Shown here piece after piece: positions 44,061 to 45,366 of a stretch of DNA of 45,366 nucleotides. Both the position numbers and the translations under genes were made by a program. The stretch comes from Nitrospira sp. (lineage in GTDB: Bacteria > Nitrospirota > Nitrospiria > Nitrospirales > Nitrospiraceae). Under the pieces are notes generated by a model. That model saw only the letters and a program-made list of their open reading frames with translations, had not been told where the DNA came from and searched no databases. The stretch is from assembly GCA_019636815.1 (NCBI GenBank), contig JAHBWT010000028.1, positions 1-45,366 on the forward strand. The letters are read 5' to 3'. Positions within the stretch are counted from its first letter, which is position 1; each line of letters begins with the position of its first letter.

Positions 44061-44735
44061 TCATGATGATGTCTGGGTCTGGTTGATGAGGTAGCTTGGC
44101 CGTTTATCCAACCGCCAGATGTGTTCCGTTGCCGAGCACTTTCCCTTGAGCCCGCCAGGGACTTCCAGGCGGGCCAGCGGTGTGAGGGCATAGCCATCGC
44201 TGTAATGGCGATGGAGCTCGTCGGCGGTGATGGAAAACGGAGGTCCTGCCACGACGGTTTGGTCGTACTCATAGCCGATAACGAGTTGGGGCGCCAATGC
44301 CGTGATGGCCTTGAGATGCGCCGCGTACCGTGCCCGCATGGCCTCCGGGAGCGCGACGAGGGCGGCTCGGTCATAGACTGCATCGACAGGGCCGAGGATC
44401 TCGCGAGACAGGTCAAAGATATCACCCACGAAAATGTTGATCCGCTTTCCGCGAAAGAGTTTGTGCTTCCCGATCTCTGAAATACGGGCTTCCATTCCTA
44501 GCTCGGCAAAGAGCTGCGTCACGGCCAGTTCGCTGAGTTCCGCCCCAACCACTGCATAGCCCTGAGACAACAGCCAGCCGAGATCGAGCGACTTGCCGCA
44601 GAGCGGCACAAACACTCGCCCACCTGGAGGTACATTCAGCGAAGAAAAGTGTGTGATGAGCAGCGGATTGACGGCACGCTCGTGCCATCCTGTCTGGTTC
44701 GTTTGCCAGCGGGTGTGCCAAAAAGTTGCTTCCAT
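44061..44735 (-). CDS. tpm: Thiopurine S-methyltransferase
   Basis: S-adenosylmethionine-dependent methyltransferase of the TPMT family. In bacteria members methylate thiopurines and also tellurite or selenite. It has 224 residues (typical 215-225). MEATFWHTRWQTNQTGWHE, VFVPLCGKSLDLGWLLSQGY, VVGAELSELAVTQLF, VDAVYDRAALVALP and GPPFSITADELHRHY are canonical. It converges on the HDOD gene with 45 bases between the stops. Confidence 0.94.
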   Translation of the reverse strand: MEATFWHTRWQTNQTGWHERAVNPLLITHFSSLNVPPGGRVFVPLCGKSLDLGWLLSQGYAVVGAELSELAVTQLFAELGMEARISEIGKHKLFRGKRINIFVGDIFDLSREILGPVDAVYDRAALVALPEAMRARYAAHLKAITALAPQLVIGYEYDQTVVAGPPFSITADELHRHYSDGYALTPLARLEVPGGLKGKCSATEHIWRLDKRPSYLINQTQTSS

Positions 44736-45000
44736 GTGAATCCCTCAATGGATGGACGGTCGGTCGACTGTGAGCGCCATCCTAAAGGGCATGGGTGAAG
44801 AGAGACAAGATGAGGGAGGTTTAGAGGGAAATCCAGGTAGAACGGATCTCGCCGTACGCCAGCTCTTTCACCCATGTGACGGGGAGTTCACAAGCAGCAA
44901 GCCTCCTCAATGCCTAGATTGCCATGAACGGGGCGTCCGAGGAATGTCCACTATGAAGATGGTTCGCAAATACAGTAAGTCCAACGGCGTGCATGTTTCT
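44736..45000. other. Intergenic stretch upstream of tpm
   Basis: These 265 bases between the permease end and the tpm start hold no gene I can support. A plus-strand open frame (44752-45102) runs into the permease gene on the other strand and resembles no family. The tpm promoter should lie here, but no clear site was found. Confidence 0.5.
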
Positions 45001-45366
45001 TTATTCCGCCTTCACTCGGTTACACCAGAGCCCAATCGCGATCAGTGCAAGCGTCAGCGCCTGCGGCACGAGGCTCTGCACAGTCGGGTGGATCCCCAGT
45101 AACGGCAGCGAGACGAAGCGAACCCTCGTCACATCCAGCACACCGGCTTCTTGCAGCGCCGCAACACCGTTCCCCACAAAGATCACGGCCATGACCGCCA
45201 GCAGGCCCGATGCGACCGTGAAGAACGGCCCGATCGGCAGACGCACACTGTAGCGAAGGATCGCGCCCCCAATCAGCACCAGGAGCAGCGCTGCAGCGGC
45301 GAAGCCCCACAGCACCGAAGCATGCCCAAGCGCTCCGGCCTGTGACCACAAGGTCTCGTAGAAGAG
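45001..45366 (-). CDS. FTR1-family iron permease, C-terminal part
   Basis: The visible 121 residues are the end of an integral membrane protein; the frame stays open to the window edge, so the N-terminal part is missing. Residues LFYETLWSQAGALGH at the open end, then three hydrophobic segments (VLWGFAAAALLLVLIGGAIL, FFTVASGLLAVMAVIFVGNG and LTLALIAIGLWCN), resemble the last helices of FTR1/EfeU high-affinity iron permeases. The REXXE iron motifs would be in the missing part, so the assignment is probable rather than certain. Confidence 0.75.
   Translation of the reverse strand, partial: LFYETLWSQAGALGHASVLWGFAAAALLLVLIGGAILRYSVRLPIGPFFTVASGLLAVMAVIFVGNGVAALQEAGVLDVTRVRFVSLPLLGIHPTVQSLVPQALTLALIAIGLWCNRVKAE

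Noticed and set aside
44752-45102. Plus-strand open frame of 116 codons with a CxxC
   Set aside because: It overlaps the permease on the minus strand and resembles no protein; the cysteines alone are not evidence.

Overview
The window is bacterial chromosome from a Gram-negative organism. The complete Lpt genes, the sigma-54 gene, the type IV pilus genes, the codon use and the gene order best fit Nitrospira (phylum Nitrospirota). This assignment is inferred from family resemblance and synteny, not from a database search. The first 31 kb is a conserved, densely packed core. The last 14 kb is accessory DNA with small lipoproteins, toxin-antitoxin genes and isolated enzymes.

Region 1 (40-15789) is one co-directional run of 31 translation and transcription genes in which the S10, spc and alpha operons are fused: rpsJ, rplC, rplD, rplW, rplB, rpsS, rplV, rpsC, rplP, rpmC, rpsQ, rplN, rplX, rplE, rpsZ, rpsH, rplF, rplR, rpsE, rpmD, rplO, secY, adk, map, infA, rpmJ, rpsM, rpsK, rpsD, rpoA, rplQ. 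Several starts are GTG and many genes overlap. S14, L36, S4 and Adk are all the zinc-binding versions. The run ends in a perfect 46-bp palindrome (15817-15862).

Region 2 (15881-20838) starts with a sigma-70-like promoter and holds lptC-lptA-lptB (LPS transport), rpoN (sigma-54), hpf (ribosome hibernation) and rapZ. No ptsN lies between hpf and rapZ. Region 3 (20900-26128) is a mini MerR-type DNA-binding protein with its own strong promoter, followed by pilMNOPQ (type IV pilus alignment complex and secretin). Region 4 (26375-31437) is aroB, nadE, glnB and glnA. PII keeps Tyr51 and glutamine synthetase keeps Tyr397, so both covalent control sites of nitrogen regulation are present. NadE has glycine where the glutaminase domain should have its nucleophilic cysteine, which predicts direct use of ammonia.

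Region 5 (31479-45366) is accessory. It contains an adhesin-E-like secreted protein, a tandem-CBS protein, a GMC oxidoreductase, an intact Phd/PIN toxin-antitoxin pair with AT-rich palindromes upstream, and a decayed RelE/NadS (HigBA-like) pair with a one-base frameshift in the antitoxin and only a fragment of the toxin. Next come a minus-strand operon of a BamE-like lipoprotein and three tandem paralogous lipoproteins of unknown family, another small lipoprotein, a Uup-type ABC-F ATPase, a DUF4403 lipoprotein, an HDOD protein, thiopurine methyltransferase, and the C-terminal end of an FTR1-type iron permease that runs off the window.

No tRNA, rRNA, CRISPR array, insertion sequence or replication origin was seen. 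The most unusual observations are the NadE active-site loss, the three-paralogue lipoprotein operon, the decayed toxin-antitoxin relic, the long terminal palindrome and the mini-MerR gene before the pilus operon.
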